From positions 1,612,001 through 1,676,000 of the forward strand of contig NZ_CP116805.1 of assembly GCF_028463845.1 (NCBI RefSeq): a stretch of 64,000 nucleotides of DNA, read 5' to 3'. Positions 22,893 through 40,929 of this stretch are shown here, one piece after another. A program made the position numbers and the translations under genes. This DNA is from Gimibacter soli (GTDB lineage: Bacteria; Pseudomonadota; Alphaproteobacteria; Sphingomonadales; Kordiimonadaceae). The notes beneath the pieces are model-generated. The model had not been told where the DNA came from. It made no database searches and saw only the letters and a program-made list of their open reading frames with translations. Each line of letters opens with the position of its first letter. Within the stretch, counting starts at the first letter, position 1.

Positions 22893-23824
22893 ACACGATG
22901 AAAGCCCTGATTAAACGCGAGTATCTTGAAGGCTGGAACTATTATGTCCGCCTGCCGGCGATCCTGCTGGCGCTGACCATCTTCTTCGTCGTCCTGACGG
23001 TGATGGGGGTTGGTAACGTCCAGTTCGGCGATATGGACATCCGCAACATCGAGAGTTTCGGTGAAGCCCTGACGCTGGCGCAAGCCAAGGAAAGCGACCA
23101 GTTGCCTGCCGCCATCACCCTCGGTTACTGGGCGATGAGTGCACTTGCCTGGGGGGCGCTGCCCTTCGTGGTCTTCTTCTCGCTCCTCGGTACGCTCTAT
23201 GAAGAACGCCGCGATCGCTCGATCCTGTTCTTCAAGTCGCTGCCGGTGACCGACTGGCAGGAAGTGCTGGCCAAGCTTGTGACCATCGTGATCATCGTTC
23301 CTATCGGTTTCTTCGCGATCATCATGACGGCGCATATCCTGACCGCCATGCTGCTTTCGGGTGTTGCCCTTGTGCAGGGTGGTCCGGTGTCGGTCCTGTG
23401 GCCGCTGGGTACGATGATCGGTGGCTGGGTGGCGTTCGGCGCCTACTATATCCTGGCGATCCTGTGGGCGCTGCCGCTTCTGGCCTGGGTGCTGGCTGTG
23501 TCGGCCTATGCGAACCGCGCACCCTTCCTGTTCGCAGTCCTGCCGCCGATCGTGGTGATGGTTGCCGAGGAAGTCTTCTTCGACAGCAACTACTTCCTGG
23601 AATGGGTCGGCCTGCATATGGGCGGCTGGCAGGGGCTGGTGTTCGAAGTGGTGCACGGCAACGTGGATATCGACGGCCCGGCTGACATCCTGCGCTACCT
23701 GACTACCGGCGAGATGTTCCAGGGCTTCCTGAGAAGCTTCGTCCAAGTCGAGTTCCTGTTCGGACTTCTGGTTGCTGCCGGCTTCATCTACGCCTCGGTC
23801 CGGCTCCGCCAGCGCTCGCTCTGA
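22889..23824 (+). CDS. ABC transporter permease
   Basis: The 311-residue membrane protein has about six hydrophobic segments: near residues 20-42, 75-100, 120-150, 155-185, 190-225 and 285-305. A cytosolic N-terminus begins MKALIKREYLEGWNYY, like ABC-2 type permeases. A large non-membrane loop with YEERRDRSILFFKSLPVTDWQ matches the coupling region of this class. It pairs with the preceding ATPase in one operon. Confidence 0.88.
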   Translation: MNTMKALIKREYLEGWNYYVRLPAILLALTIFFVVLTVMGVGNVQFGDMDIRNIESFGEALTLAQAKESDQLPAAITLGYWAMSALAWGALPFVVFFSLLGTLYEERRDRSILFFKSLPVTDWQEVLAKLVTIVIIVPIGFFAIIMTAHILTAMLLSGVALVQGGPVSVLWPLGTMIGGWVAFGAYYILAILWALPLLAWVLAVSAYANRAPFLFAVLPPIVVMVAEEVFFDSNYFLEWVGLHMGGWQGLVFEVVHGNVDIDGPADILRYLTTGEMFQGFLRSFVQVEFLFGLLVAAGFIYASVRLRQRSL

Positions 23825-23854
23825 CAGATATCAGGGAAGAAAAGGGGAAATACG

Positions 23855-23983
23855 ATGCAAACCGCAGTTATGAAAGAAAGCAGTGTAAAGGCCCTTGAGG
23901 CCGCAGGTTTCCCGGTCAGCCTTCTGGCCCACGCCGCAAAGGCCCGCCAGGCCAAGGAAACCAAAGAGACAACCAAGCACTAA
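23855..23983 (+). CDS. Small protein (42 aa) ending the ABC operon
   Basis: The 42-codon frame follows AAAGGGG and lies 30 nt after the permease and directly before the operon terminator, so it is almost certainly transcribed. The peptide has a short amphipathic core (VKALEAAGFPVSLLAHAAKARQ) and a Lys/Thr-rich tail. No family is recognised. It could be an exported or regulatory peptide of the transporter. Confidence 0.55.
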   Translation: MQTAVMKESSVKALEAAGFPVSLLAHAAKARQAKETKETTKH

Positions 23984-24005
23984 GGTTCACTTCCAAGCAC
24001 TCGAC

Positions 24006-24034
24006 GAGCCGCCTCCGGGCGGCTCTTTTCTTTT
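24006..24034 (+). terminator. Rho-independent terminator of the GntR-ABC operon
   Basis: GAGCCGCC pairs with GGCGGCTC around a 4-nt loop and is followed by TTTTCTTTT. Confidence 0.9.
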
Positions 24035-24042
24035 GTGGGGAG

Positions 24043-24474
24043 CTAGGCGCCGTCAGGAGACCAGCCTTTTTCCGGCATTTCAAACCCGTCGAAGCTGAAG
24101 CCGGGGGCGACAGTGGCTCCAACGAGCGTCCAGCCACCTTCGGCGTTCGAGCGCTGCCAGACGCCGGCGGGCACCAGAATCTGCGGGCGTTCGCCGGCGG
24201 CGAAATCATTGCCCAGCCGGTGGGCCGTCTTGGCGCTACCATCGCCCGCTGCGGTTTCAATGGTCAGCGGGGCGCCGGCATACCAGTGGTAAATTTCGTC
24301 GCCGTCGGTGCGGTGCCAGCGTGAAAACTCCCCGCCTTCGAGGAGATAATAGATGGCCGTCATATGGCCGCGGCCTTCGGGGCCTTCGGCGTGGCGGTAG
24401 GTGCGGCGGTAGTAGCCACCCTCGGGATGGGGCTCAAGTCCGAGGGCATCGATGATGGTGCGGGCGTCGGTCAT
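24043..24474 (-). CDS. Cupin-fold protein, DUF985 family
   Basis: The 143-residue protein matches DUF985 cupins: PHPEGGYYRRTYR near the start, TAIYYLLEGGEFSRWHRTDGDEIYHWYAG in the middle, then ILVPAGVWQRS and TLVGATVAPGF at the end. These are small beta-barrels of unknown biochemical role, possibly sugar- or metal-binding. It ends a few nucleotides after the ABC-operon terminator and lies 6 nt downstream of rlmB on the same strand, so the two may be co-transcribed. Confidence 0.85.
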   Translation of the reverse strand: MTDARTIIDALGLEPHPEGGYYRRTYRHAEGPEGRGHMTAIYYLLEGGEFSRWHRTDGDEIYHWYAGAPLTIETAAGDGSAKTAHRLGNDFAAGERPQILVPAGVWQRSNAEGGWTLVGATVAPGFSFDGFEMPEKGWSPDGA

Positions 24475-24480
24475 ACAGGG

Positions 24481-25389
24481 TCAGTCCTTGCGGCCGCGCA
24501 TGCCAAGCTCGTAAAGCGCGATGGCGGCGGCGTTCGATACATTGAGGCTTTCGACAAGCCCGCTCATGGGGATGCGGGCGATCATGTCGCAGTGCTTGGC
24601 AACAAGCGGGCGAAGGCCTTTGCCTTCGGAGCCCATCACGATTACGATATTCTGGCCGAGGTTGACGTCGGCAAGCTCGGTCTCGGTATCGCCGTCGAGC
24701 CCGACATGCCAGTAGCCCATCTCTTTCAGTTCATCGAGGGTGTGCGACAGGTTGCCGACCCGCATCCAGGGCAGGCTTTCAAGCGCACCGGATGCCGAGC
24801 GGGCCAGCACGCCGGATTCGTGCGGGCTGTGCCGGTCCTGCGTGATCAGGGCGCGGGCGCCGAGGGCGGCAGCCGACCTGAGGCAAGCGCCAACGTTGTG
24901 GGGGTCGGTCACCTGATCCAGCATCAGGATGATATTGGGGCGGCCGTCTTCAGGCGTCAGTTCGTCAACCGAATGGCCGGGCAGGGGACGCACCTCGAGC
25001 ACGATGCCCTGATGCGGCGAATCCGTGGGCACAAGCCCCGAGAAGAGAGAATCGTCTTCGGCATTGACGACCGGCAGGCGCGGCCAGCGGTCTTTCACGA
25101 TGCCGGCGGTTTCGGCGGCGCGCGGGGCAGCGATCAGGCGCAGGGCTTCGCGCTCCGGATTCGCGGCGGCGGCTTCCACCGCATGGCGGCCATAAAGGAA
25201 GATGCTGTCGCTTGAAAGCGGGCGCAGGCTGGCGGTCTTTTCCGGTCGCTCGGTGCGCTCGGGCCGTGGCGGGCGAGGGCCGCGCTGCTCGCTGCGCTGG
25301 TCAGTGCGCTTGTCGTCCCGATAGGGCGGGCGCGGGCCTTTGCGGGTGTCGTGTCGGGGCTTGCCCGGACGATCCTTCTTGTCACTCAT
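24481..25389 (-). CDS. rlmB: 23S rRNA (guanosine-2'-O-)-methyltransferase (RlmB/TrmH family, SPOUT)
   Basis: The 302-residue protein has a charged, disordered leader (about 1-55, Arg/Lys/Pro-rich). A substrate-binding domain (FLYGRHAVEAA) and a SPOUT methyltransferase core with the knot motifs NIILMLDQVTDPHNVGA, VIVMGSEGKGLR and IPMSGLVESLNVSNAAAI follow. RlmB methylates the ribose of G2251 in 23S rRNA using S-adenosylmethionine. ATG at 25389 is chosen because AAGGAGA lies within the longer frame just upstream. It is divergent from the tRNA-Tyr promoter. Confidence 0.9.
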   Translation of the reverse strand: MSDKKDRPGKPRHDTRKGPRPPYRDDKRTDQRSEQRGPRPPRPERTERPEKTASLRPLSSDSIFLYGRHAVEAAAANPEREALRLIAAPRAAETAGIVKDRWPRLPVVNAEDDSLFSGLVPTDSPHQGIVLEVRPLPGHSVDELTPEDGRPNIILMLDQVTDPHNVGACLRSAAALGARALITQDRHSPHESGVLARSASGALESLPWMRVGNLSHTLDELKEMGYWHVGLDGDTETELADVNLGQNIVIVMGSEGKGLRPLVAKHCDMIARIPMSGLVESLNVSNAAAIALYELGMRGRKD

Positions 25390-25486
25390 GGCCGCGGTCT
25401 CCTTGTGCATCCGGCCTGACTTGGCCGCTTTTGCCGAAGCGGGTCAAGCGCTTTTCAAAAAATGCGGAAAAGGTTCCAAACACATG

Positions 25487-25514
25487 TTGACATGCCCCGA
25501 TATATAAGCATATT
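25487..25514 (+). promoter_or_regulatory. Promoter of the tRNA-Tyr/tRNA-Gly/tuf unit
   Basis: A perfect -35 TTGACA (25487-25492) and CATATT (25509-25514) are spaced by 16 bp, about 50 bp before tRNA-Tyr. Confidence 0.6.
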
Positions 25515-25561
25515 GCGGCCTCACCGCCGGGCCCGAGTTCTGGTCCGAACGGTAGTTTCGC

Positions 25562-25647
25562 GGAGGGGTGGCCGAGTGGTTAAAGGCACCAGACTGTAAA
25601 TCTGGCCGCGTACGCGTACACAGGTTCGAATCCTGTCCCCTCCACCA
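25562..25647 (+). tRNA. tRNA-Tyr (anticodon GTA)
   Basis: An 86-nt cloverleaf with acceptor GGAGGGG/CCCCTCC, anticodon stem CCAGA/TCTGG around loop CTGTAAA (GTA at 25596-25598), a long variable arm typical of tRNA-Tyr, the T-loop GGTTCGAATCC and an encoded 3' CCA. Confidence 0.97.
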
Positions 25648-25739
25648 CTTCTCTCCCCATGGATCGCCGTGTGGGAGAGTTTTGCATTATCGGCGTCCGC
25701 GCCGGTGGTGCTGAAGCGAAGTGGGTTCTCTCGGGTGAT

Positions 25740-25813
25740 GCGGGTGTAGCTCAATGGTAGAGCAGAAGCCTTCCAAGCTTACGACGAGGGTTCGATTCCC
25801 TTCACCCGCTCCA
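25740..25813 (+). tRNA. tRNA-Gly (anticodon TCC)
   Basis: A 74-nt cloverleaf with acceptor GCGGGTG/CACCCGC, loop CTTCCAA holding TCC at 25772-25774, the T-loop GGTTCGATTCC and an encoded CCA. Confidence 0.97.
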
Positions 25814-25945
25814 GAGATCTCCATTTCCGCATATTTAAGCTTCTGGCAGAAATGCCGTCCATGATGGGCGCAGCTGCCATGGGATCAACCGAATACGCGC
25901 ATAGGGTTTCGCCCCGGCGCGGTTGCTTGTAGAGGTTAACGGGCA

Positions 25946-27136
25946 ATGGCTAAGGCTAAATTTGAGCGGACCAAACCGCACTGCAACATTGGTACGATTG
26001 GTCACGTTGACCATGGCAAGACGACGCTGACGGCTGCGATCACGAAAGTGCTTGCTGAGACTGGCGGCGCGGCGTTCATGGACTATGCGAACATCGACAA
26101 GGCACCGGAAGAGCGCGAGCGTGGCATCACGATCTCGACCGCCCACGTTGAGTATGAGACGCCTGCGCGTCACTATGCACACGTAGATTGCCCGGGCCAC
26201 GCTGACTATGTGAAGAACATGATCACGGGTGCCGCCCAGATGGACGGCGCGATCCTCGTAGTGAACGCCGCTGACGGCCCGATGCCGCAGACCCGCGAGC
26301 ACATCCTTCTTGCTCGTCAGGTTGGTGTACCGGCGCTTGTTGTTTACATGAACAAGGTCGACCAGGTTGACGACGAAGAGCTCCTGGAGCTCGTCGAGAT
26401 GGAAATCCGTGAGCTTCTTTCGGTTTACGACTTCCCGGGCGACGACATTCCGGTTGTCAAGGGTTCGGCTCTGGCCGCTCTCGAAGGCCGTGACGACAAT
26501 ATCGGTAAAGACTCGATCAAGGCTCTGATGGACGCTGTTGACAGCTACATCCCGCAGCCCGAGCGCGCCATCGACGGTGCCTTCCTGATGCCGGTTGAGG
26601 ACGTGTTCTCGATCTCGGGTCGTGGTACGGTTGTGACCGGTCGCGTCGAGCGTGGCATCGTGAAAGTCGGCGAAGAGATCGAAATCGTCGGTATCCGTGA
26701 CACCCAGAAGTCGGTTGTGACCGGCGTCGAGATGTTCCGCAAGCTTCTGGACCAGGGCCAGGCTGGTGACAACATCGGTGCTCTCCTGCGTGGTATCGGC
26801 CGTGAAGACGTCGAGCGTGGCCAGGTTCTGGCTCACCCCGGCACGATCAAGCCGCACACCCAGTTCACGGCAGAGACCTATATCCTGTCGAAAGACGAAG
26901 GTGGCCGTCACACGCCGTTCTTCGCCAACTACCGTCCGCAGTTCTACTTCCGTACGACGGACGTGACCGGCACCATCGCTCTGCCCGAAGGCACCGAGAT
27001 GGTCATGCCGGGTGACAACATCACCCTGACGGTCGAACTGATCGCGCCGATCGCCATGGACGAAGGCCTCCGCTTCGCTATCCGCGAAGGCGGCCGTACC
27101 GTCGGTGCAGGCGTTGTGGCCAAAATTCTCAAGTAA
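25946..27136 (+). CDS. tuf: Elongation factor Tu, copy 1
   Basis: The 396-residue GTPase carries aminoacyl-tRNA to the ribosome. G1 [10 protein letters not shown]2 RGITIST, G3 DCPGH, G4 NKVD and the two beta-barrel domains ([26 protein letters not shown]) are complete. It follows two tRNA genes, the usual tuf layout. The protein is identical to that of copy 2 (43071-44261). The DNA appears identical except for five synonymous changes in the last six codons, a sign of gene conversion. Confidence 0.99.
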   Translation: MAKAKFERTKPHCNIGTIGHVDHGKTTLTAAITKVLAETGGAAFMDYANIDKAPEERERGITISTAHVEYETPARHYAHVDCPGHADYVKNMITGAAQMDGAILVVNAADGPMPQTREHILLARQVGVPALVVYMNKVDQVDDEELLELVEMEIRELLSVYDFPGDDIPVVKGSALAALEGRDDNIGKDSIKALMDAVDSYIPQPERAIDGAFLMPVEDVFSISGRGTVVTGRVERGIVKVGEEIEIVGIRDTQKSVVTGVEMFRKLLDQGQAGDNIGALLRGIGREDVERGQVLAHPGTIKPHTQFTAETYILSKDEGGRHTPFFANYRPQFYFRTTDVTGTIALPEGTEMVMPGDNITLTVELIAPIAMDEGLRFAIREGGRTVGAGVVAKILK

Positions 27137-27153
27137 TCTTGCTTGAGTGCAAG

Positions 27154-27184
27154 CGGGCCGGAGCATGCTCCGGCCCGTTTCTCT
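27154..27184 (+). terminator. Terminator after tuf copy 1
   Basis: CGGGCCGGAG pairs with CTCCGGCCCG and is followed by TTTCTCTTT. Confidence 0.88.
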
Positions 27185-27257
27185 TTCGCCTTTCCGGAAG
27201 CTTTTCCGGGGCGGGTGAAAGTTGCGGGTGAATTTGGGGGAGCTTCCCAAAAAACAC

Positions 27258-27286
27258 TTGCAAGGCAGCGCGGTGAAGGCTACACC
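27258..27286 (+). promoter_or_regulatory. Possible promoter of tRNA-Trp/secE/nusG
   Basis: TTGCAA (27258-27263), 17 bp, then TACACC, about 75 bp before tRNA-Trp. The -10 match is weak. Confidence 0.4.
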
Positions 27287-27361
27287 GCGACGCCTGACCG
27301 GCGTAACCGGTCGGTGGCGGCGAGCCCCGAAAATGGTTCGTCAGCGCGCGTCACGCCAGAT

Positions 27362-27437
27362 AGGGGCGTAGCTCAGTTGGTAGAGCACCGGTCTCCAAAA
27401 CCGGGTGCCGGGGGTTCGAGTCCCTCCGCCCCTGCCA
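27362..27437 (+). tRNA. tRNA-Trp (anticodon CCA)
   Basis: A 76-nt cloverleaf with acceptor AGGGGCG/CGCCCCT, loop CTCCAAA holding CCA at 27395-27397, the T-loop GGTTCGAGTCC and an encoded CCA. The order trnW-secE-nusG is conserved widely in proteobacteria. Confidence 0.97.
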
Positions 27438-27609
27438 GTGACGCAAGCGAAAGGGTGGCCAGCCCTGCCAAAAAGGCCAGGAAAAGGATGCGTCTGCGCG
27501 GCGCCGAGTGATCGGAAGCCGGACGCGACAAAATAGGGCGAAGGACCGTATCGCTGCCGGGAGGCGGCGGGAGGACCTATCCGCCCTGATGGTATGAGGA
27601 CGGCAAGCT

Positions 27610-27807
27610 ATGACGAAAACCACACCGGGTGAATTCGTCCGTCAGGTACGGCAGGAAGGCGCCAAGGTAACCTGGCCGACCCCCCGTGAAACGACGGTTA
27701 CGTCGGTCATGGTCTTTATCATGGTTGTCGTCATGGCGATCTTCTTCCTGGGCGTCGATTTCATTCTGAATGCCGGGGTCCAGTGGATCCTGGGCCTGGG
27801 GGCATAA
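27610..27807 (+). CDS. secE: Preprotein translocase subunit SecE
   Basis: The 65-residue, single-membrane-helix form usual in Alphaproteobacteria. The amphipathic segment [21 protein letters not shown] precedes the helix [21 protein letters not shown]. It clamps SecY in the protein-export channel. nusG begins 4 nt downstream. Confidence 0.96.
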   Translation: MTKTTPGEFVRQVRQEGAKVTWPTPRETTVTSVMVFIMVVVMAIFFLGVDFILNAGVQWILGLGA

Positions 27808-27811
27808 GACG

Positions 27812-28348
27812 ATGAGCAAGGCTCGCTGGTATATCATTCACGCCTATTCGGGCTTCGAGAAGAAGGTGGCTGCGGCCATCCGTGAACAGGCTGCGCAACA
27901 GGGTCTTGAGGCCCTCGTTGAAGAAGTCGTTGTTCCGACCGAAGAGGTTGTCGAGGTCCGCAAGGGCAAGAAAGTCAAAGCCGAGAAGAAATTCTTCCCC
28001 GGCTATGTGCTGATCAAGATGGTGCTGACCGACGACACCTACCACGTCGTGAACAGCAACCCGAAAGTGACCGGCTTCCTCGGGCCGCAAGGCAAGCCGA
28101 GCCCGATTTCGGAAGAAGAGGCTGCCCGCATTCTCCACCAGGTGGTGGAAGGCGTCGAGCGCCCGCGTCCGAATATCGTTTTCGAGGTGGGCGAGGAAGT
28201 GCGCGTCGTCGACGGCCCGTTCACCTCGTTCGTCGGCCATGTGGAAGACGTGGACGAAGACAAGGCCCGGCTCAAGGTGTCGGTCTCGATCTTCGGTCGC
28301 GAGACCCCGGTCGAACTGGAATATGCGCAGGTCGAAAAGGTCGCCTGA
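27812..28348 (+). CDS. nusG: Transcription termination/antitermination protein NusG
   Basis: The 178-residue protein has the NGN domain ([29 protein letters not shown]) and a C-terminal KOW domain ([24 protein letters not shown]). It binds RNA polymerase and couples transcription to Rho or to the ribosome. ATG at 27812 lies 4 nt after secE; a longer frame back into secE is not used. Confidence 0.98.
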   Translation: MSKARWYIIHAYSGFEKKVAAAIREQAAQQGLEALVEEVVVPTEEVVEVRKGKKVKAEKKFFPGYVLIKMVLTDDTYHVVNSNPKVTGFLGPQGKPSPISEEEAARILHQVVEGVERPRPNIVFEVGEEVRVVDGPFTSFVGHVEDVDEDKARLKVSVSIFGRETPVELEYAQVEKVA

Positions 28349-28403
28349 GGCGACATTTACCCTGTGAAACGAAATCCGGCTGCTTCGGCAGTCCGGGTGT
28401 GAG

Positions 28404-28436
28404 GCGCGGGAGGCCATGCCATTGGCCGTACCGCGC
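28404..28436 (+). promoter_or_regulatory. Hairpin in the rplK leader
   Basis: GCGCGG/CCGCGC with an inner GGCCA/TGGCC stem lies in the nusG-rplK gap. It may be the target for autoregulation by L1, as known for rplKA mRNAs, but the L1 motif was not verified. Confidence 0.35.
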
Positions 28437-28489
28437 GTCCTTAGAGCGCCAGCCCCTGACAGGGCGGGCATTGTTGAAAGGAAAGAGAA

Positions 28490-28918
28490 ATGGCCAAAAA
28501 GATTACCGGCTATATCAAGCTGCAGGTGAAAGCCGGCCAAGCTAACCCGTCCCCGCCGATCGGCCCTGCGCTCGGTCAGCGTGGCGTGAACATCATGGAA
28601 TTCTGCAAGGCGTTTAACGCCAAGACGCAAGGTATGGAGCCGGGCATGCCCCTGCCGACCATCATCACCGTCTATGCAGACCGTTCGTTCACCTTCATCA
28701 CCAAGACTCCGCCGGCGAGCTACTTCCTGAAGCGCGCCGCGAAGATCAACTCGGGCTCCAAAGCTCCGGGTCGTGACACGGCTGGCACGGTTACCCGCGC
28801 CCAGCTGCAGGAGATTGCGGAAGCCAAGATGGTCGACCTGTCGGCCAACGACGTGGATGCCGCTATCGCCATTATCGAAGGTTCGGCCCGCTCGATGGGC
28901 CTGAAGGTGGAGGGCTAA
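28490..28918 (+). CDS. rplK: 50S ribosomal protein L11
   Basis: The 142-residue protein has the N-terminal domain with [22 protein letters not shown], which touches release factors and thiostrepton, and the rRNA-binding C-terminal domain. AGGAAAG precedes ATG. rplA starts 3 nt after the stop. Confidence 0.99.
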   Translation: MAKKITGYIKLQVKAGQANPSPPIGPALGQRGVNIMEFCKAFNAKTQGMEPGMPLPTIITVYADRSFTFITKTPPASYFLKRAAKINSGSKAPGRDTAGTVTRAQLQEIAEAKMVDLSANDVDAAIAIIEGSARSMGLKVEG

Positions 28919-28921
28919 TCC

Positions 28922-29617
28922 ATGGCTAAAGTAGCAAAGCGCATGGCGAAAGCCTGGGACGGTCTTGACCGTGAGAAGCTCTACACGGTTGCTGAAGCCG
29001 TTGCCGAGCTGAAGTCGCGCACCGCCGTCAAGTTCGACGAGACCATCGAAGTTTCGATGAACCTCGGTGTTGACCCCCGCCACGCCGACCAGATGGTCCG
29101 CGGCGTTGTTGCCCTGCCGCACGGCACCGGCAAGACCGTTCGCGTTGCCGTCTTCGCTCGTGGTGCCAAGGCTGAAGAAGCCAAGGCAGCGGGTGCTGAC
29201 CTCGTGGGCGCCGAAGACCTGATGGAAATCATCCAGAAGGGCGAGATCGCGTTCGAGCGTTGCATCGCGACCCCGGACATGATGGGCGTTGTCGGCCGTC
29301 TCGGTAAAGTGCTCGGCCCGAAAGGCCTGATGCCGAACCCGAAACTCGGTACCGTGACCATGGACGTCAAGGCTGCTGTTGAAGCTGCCAAGTCGGGCCA
29401 GATTGAATTCCGCGTCGAAAAGGCCGGTATCATTCACGGTGGCGTTGGCAAACTGTCGTTCGACGAAGCCAAGCTCGTCGAGAACGTTTCGGCCTTCATC
29501 GACGCAGTGGTCAAGGCCAAGCCGTCGGGCGCCAAAGGTACCTACGTCAAGAAAATCGCCATGTCCTCGACCATGGGTCCGGGCCTGAAGATTGACGTCG
29601 CGTCGCTGAACGCGTAA
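28922..29617 (+). CDS. rplA: 50S ribosomal protein L1
   Basis: The 231-residue protein forms the L1 stalk. The motifs [14 protein letters not shown] and [21 protein letters not shown] are intact. It probably represses its own rplKA mRNA, as in other bacteria. A hairpin (GCACCGG/CCGGTGC, 29625-29656) follows the stop. Confidence 0.99.
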   Translation: MAKVAKRMAKAWDGLDREKLYTVAEAVAELKSRTAVKFDETIEVSMNLGVDPRHADQMVRGVVALPHGTGKTVRVAVFARGAKAEEAKAAGADLVGAEDLMEIIQKGEIAFERCIATPDMMGVVGRLGKVLGPKGLMPNPKLGTVTMDVKAAVEAAKSGQIEFRVEKAGIIHGGVGKLSFDEAKLVENVSAFIDAVVKAKPSGAKGTYVKKIAMSSTMGPGLKIDVASLNA

Positions 29618-29998
29618 AGAGTTTGCACCGGACTGTCCCTAGAGGCAGCCCGGTGCGACCGCTTGGGCGCCAGGAATTCATGTAATTCCATTGGCGTTTC
29701 AAGCGTTTGACTGTCCGAGATTACAGGTGCTCCGGTAAGGGCTTGCCCGAATCGGTGTTTAAAAGAAGCAGGGCTCGCGGGCCTGCAGCCTGTATGAGAC
29801 GGGGTTGGAGATTGAACATCTCCCCGGAATTTCCGTTCCTGGGAATGGTCGCCGCGGTTCTCCAAGGTTGGGATGTCCCGCCTGCATACCCCCGGACAGG
29901 GGAGTGCATCCGATGCCTTTCAGGCGCGGATGCGTGGCTCAAAGTGAATGAGGACGTGGTTCCTTCGGGAATACGGCCTCGCAATCGGAGACGAGAGA
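29618..29998 (+). promoter_or_regulatory. Long rplJ leader, probable L10 leader RNA
   Basis: A 381-nt gap separates rplA and rplJ. It holds a hairpin at 29625-29656, a second one (GCGCCAGGAATT and AATTCCATTGGCGT arms, about 29667-29697), a TTGACT at 29707-29712 that could be a -35, and several GC-rich stems just before rplJ. In other bacteria L10(L12) binds such a leader to repress rplJL. The fold is inferred from position. Confidence 0.55.
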
Positions 29999-30514
29999 GT
30001 GGAAAGAGCCGAAAAGCAGGCGCTGGTCGCATCCCTGCACGAGGTCTTCTCTGACGCTGCGTCGGTTGTTGTCGTTCATTACGACGGCCTGACTGTAGCT
30101 GAGATGACCAACCTGCGTGCACGTATGCGTGAAGTTGGTGCCAGTTTTAAAGTGACCAAAAACCGGCTGACTCGTCTCGCGCTCAAAGGCACTGAATACG
30201 AAGGTATCGGTGACCTGCTGACTGGTCCGACGGCCATCGGCTATGCGGCTGACCCTGTTGCCGCACCCAAAGCCATTGCTGCCTTTGCCAAGGAAAACGA
30301 AAAGCTTCGTATCCTCGGTGGCGGCATGGGTTCGACGGTGCTGGACATCAATGGTGTCAAGGCGCTCGCCGATCTTCCGTCGCTCGACGAACTTCGTGGC
30401 AAGCTTGTGGGTCTCCTGCAAGCTCCGGCCCAGAAGCTCGCCGCAGTTACGCAGGCTCCGGCCGGGCAACTCGCCCGTGTCTTCGGTGCCTACGGCGCGA
30501 AAGACGCAGCCTAA
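29999..30514 (+). CDS. rplJ: 50S ribosomal protein L10
   Basis: The 171-residue protein is the base of the L7/L12 stalk. The conserved [22 protein letters not shown] and [13 protein letters not shown] are present, and the C-terminal helix that binds L12 dimers is intact. GTG at 29999 is chosen because GGAG lies 8 nt upstream and [10 protein letters not shown] matches the family start. The longer frame from 29948 adds 17 residues without support. Confidence 0.97.
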   Translation: MERAEKQALVASLHEVFSDAASVVVVHYDGLTVAEMTNLRARMREVGASFKVTKNRLTRLALKGTEYEGIGDLLTGPTAIGYAADPVAAPKAIAAFAKENEKLRILGGGMGSTVLDINGVKALADLPSLDELRGKLVGLLQAPAQKLAAVTQAPAGQLARVFGAYGAKDAA

Positions 30515-30617
30515 GCAGAAACTGGACCGGGTGGCCATGGCCGCCTGACCGAACCGCATACGTAACAATCGCAGGTCCCGTATCAACCTTGGGACCGAAT
30601 TGACTGGAGTGAACCAA

Positions 30618-30989
<372 letters not shown>

Positions 30990-31015
30990 TTTCTTGGGTT
31001 CTTTGAAGTCGGGGT

Positions 31016-31036
31016 CGGGAACGAAATTCGTTCCCG
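31016..31036 (+). terminator. Hairpin between rplL and rpoB, likely attenuator
   Basis: The perfect arms CGGGAACGAA and TTCGTTCCCG are followed by GCCTTTC. Partial termination here would lower rpoBC expression relative to rplJL, as in the enteric operon. The 230-nt gap to rpoB holds no other gene. Confidence 0.55.
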
Positions 31037-31219
31037 GCCTTTCGGCGTCCTGATAGGGCAGGGACGTTAAAAACAGGCTCTCCTTCGGGCAGCAGGCCCG
31101 ATTGTACCGGATTTTTCTGAGGTTTGGGCTTGACCCCAAGCCTCGCTAGGCGGCCCCCCGGGCTGTCCCCCCGATGCGGGATGGACGGGCGCGGCGTAAC
31201 TCAAGGGACGAGGCGAAGC

Positions 31220-35317
<4,098 letters not shown>

Positions 35318-35325
35318 GACGCGAT

Positions 35326-35347
35326 GGGCCGGGGTTCGCTCCGGCCC
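35326..35347 (+). promoter_or_regulatory. Hairpin in the rpoB-rpoC gap
   Basis: GGGCCGG/CCGGCCC with an 8-nt loop and no T-run; more likely an mRNA-processing or stability element than a terminator. Confidence 0.4.
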
Positions 35348-35383
35348 TCCCGCCGGCGGATAGAACCGCTAGCGGCCACTTGA

Positions 35384-39637
<4,254 letters not shown>

Positions 39638-39662
39638 GCGGCACTGCGCTGAAAGAATGAAG

Positions 39663-39697
39663 AAAGGGCCTGCCAATATGGTGGGCCCTTTCGTTTT
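39663..39697 (+). terminator. Terminator after rpoC
   Basis: AAAGGGCC pairs with GGCCCTTT and is followed by CGTTTTT. Confidence 0.85.
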
Positions 39698-39820
39698 TCG
39701 GGGGTGAAAACCGATTCTGGCAGGCGAGGGGAAGTGGCAGGGTAGTTTCGGGCCCGGACCCTTGGAAAGTTGCCACTTTGGGACAGCCCCGGACACAAAG
39801 TTGCGCGACCCCTTTTTTCA

Positions 39821-39849
39821 TTGACGCTCAAGGGCGCCGGGGTTATAAG
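39821..39849 (+). promoter_or_regulatory. str operon promoter
   Basis: TTGACG (39821-39826), a 17-bp spacer and TATAAG (39844-39849) form a near-consensus sigma70-type promoter after the rpoC terminator. It leaves a leader of about 180 nt before rpsL. No gene lies in 39700-40035. Confidence 0.8.
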
Positions 39850-40035
39850 GCGCACCTCGCTAGGGCCCAGGTGGTAGTGTTTCCGCGCTAGACGCTGGGG
39901 TTTGCTAGCTTTGAAAAGACATCGAATTATCACGGGCGGCCTTGCCGGAGAGAAAAATATCTCTGGACAAGGCGGTTTTGCTGCATATGTGGTCGCCCGA
40001 GTAATGGTGGAAGAGAAAAACGGCAAAGGATCGAC

Positions 40036-40407
40036 ATGCCTACCATTAACCAGCTAGTCCGGAAGCCCCGTCAGGCTCCGGCCACCCGTAACAAGGTGCC
40101 GGCTCTTGAAGCCAACCCGCAAAAACGTGGCGTTTGTACCCGCGTTTACACGACGACCCCGAAGAAGCCGAACTCGGCACTTCGTAAAGTTGCCCGCGTG
40201 CGCCTCTCCAACGGCCACGAAGTAACGAGCTACATCCCAGGTGAAGGCCATAACCTGCAGGAGCACTCCGTAGTGCTGATCCGCGGCGGCCGTGTAAAAG
40301 ACTTGCCGGGTGTGCGTTACCACATTCTGCGCGGTGTCCTTGATACGCAAGGCGTGTCGGCCCGTCGTCAAGCCCGTTCGAAATACGGCGCGAAGCGTCC
40401 GAAATAA
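40036..40407 (+). CDS. rpsL: 30S ribosomal protein S12
   Basis: The 123-residue decoding-centre protein. The streptomycin-linked lysines lie in [15 protein letters not shown] and in [12 protein letters not shown], both in wild-type form. It is first in the str operon and rpsG follows after 21 nt. Confidence 0.99.
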   Translation: MPTINQLVRKPRQAPATRNKVPALEANPQKRGVCTRVYTTTPKKPNSALRKVARVRLSNGHEVTSYIPGEGHNLQEHSVVLIRGGRVKDLPGVRYHILRGVLDTQGVSARRQARSKYGAKRPK

Positions 40408-40899
<492 letters not shown>

Positions 40900-40929
40900 T
40901 CAGTAAGATCGTTCAAGGAAATCCAATCC

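Noticed and set aside
25835-27250. Long minus-strand frames opposite tuf, and similar ones opposite rpoB, rpoC and fusA
   Set aside because: These are antisense shadows of highly biased codon use in strongly expressed genes; tuf, rpoB, rpoC and fusA are certain on the plus strand.
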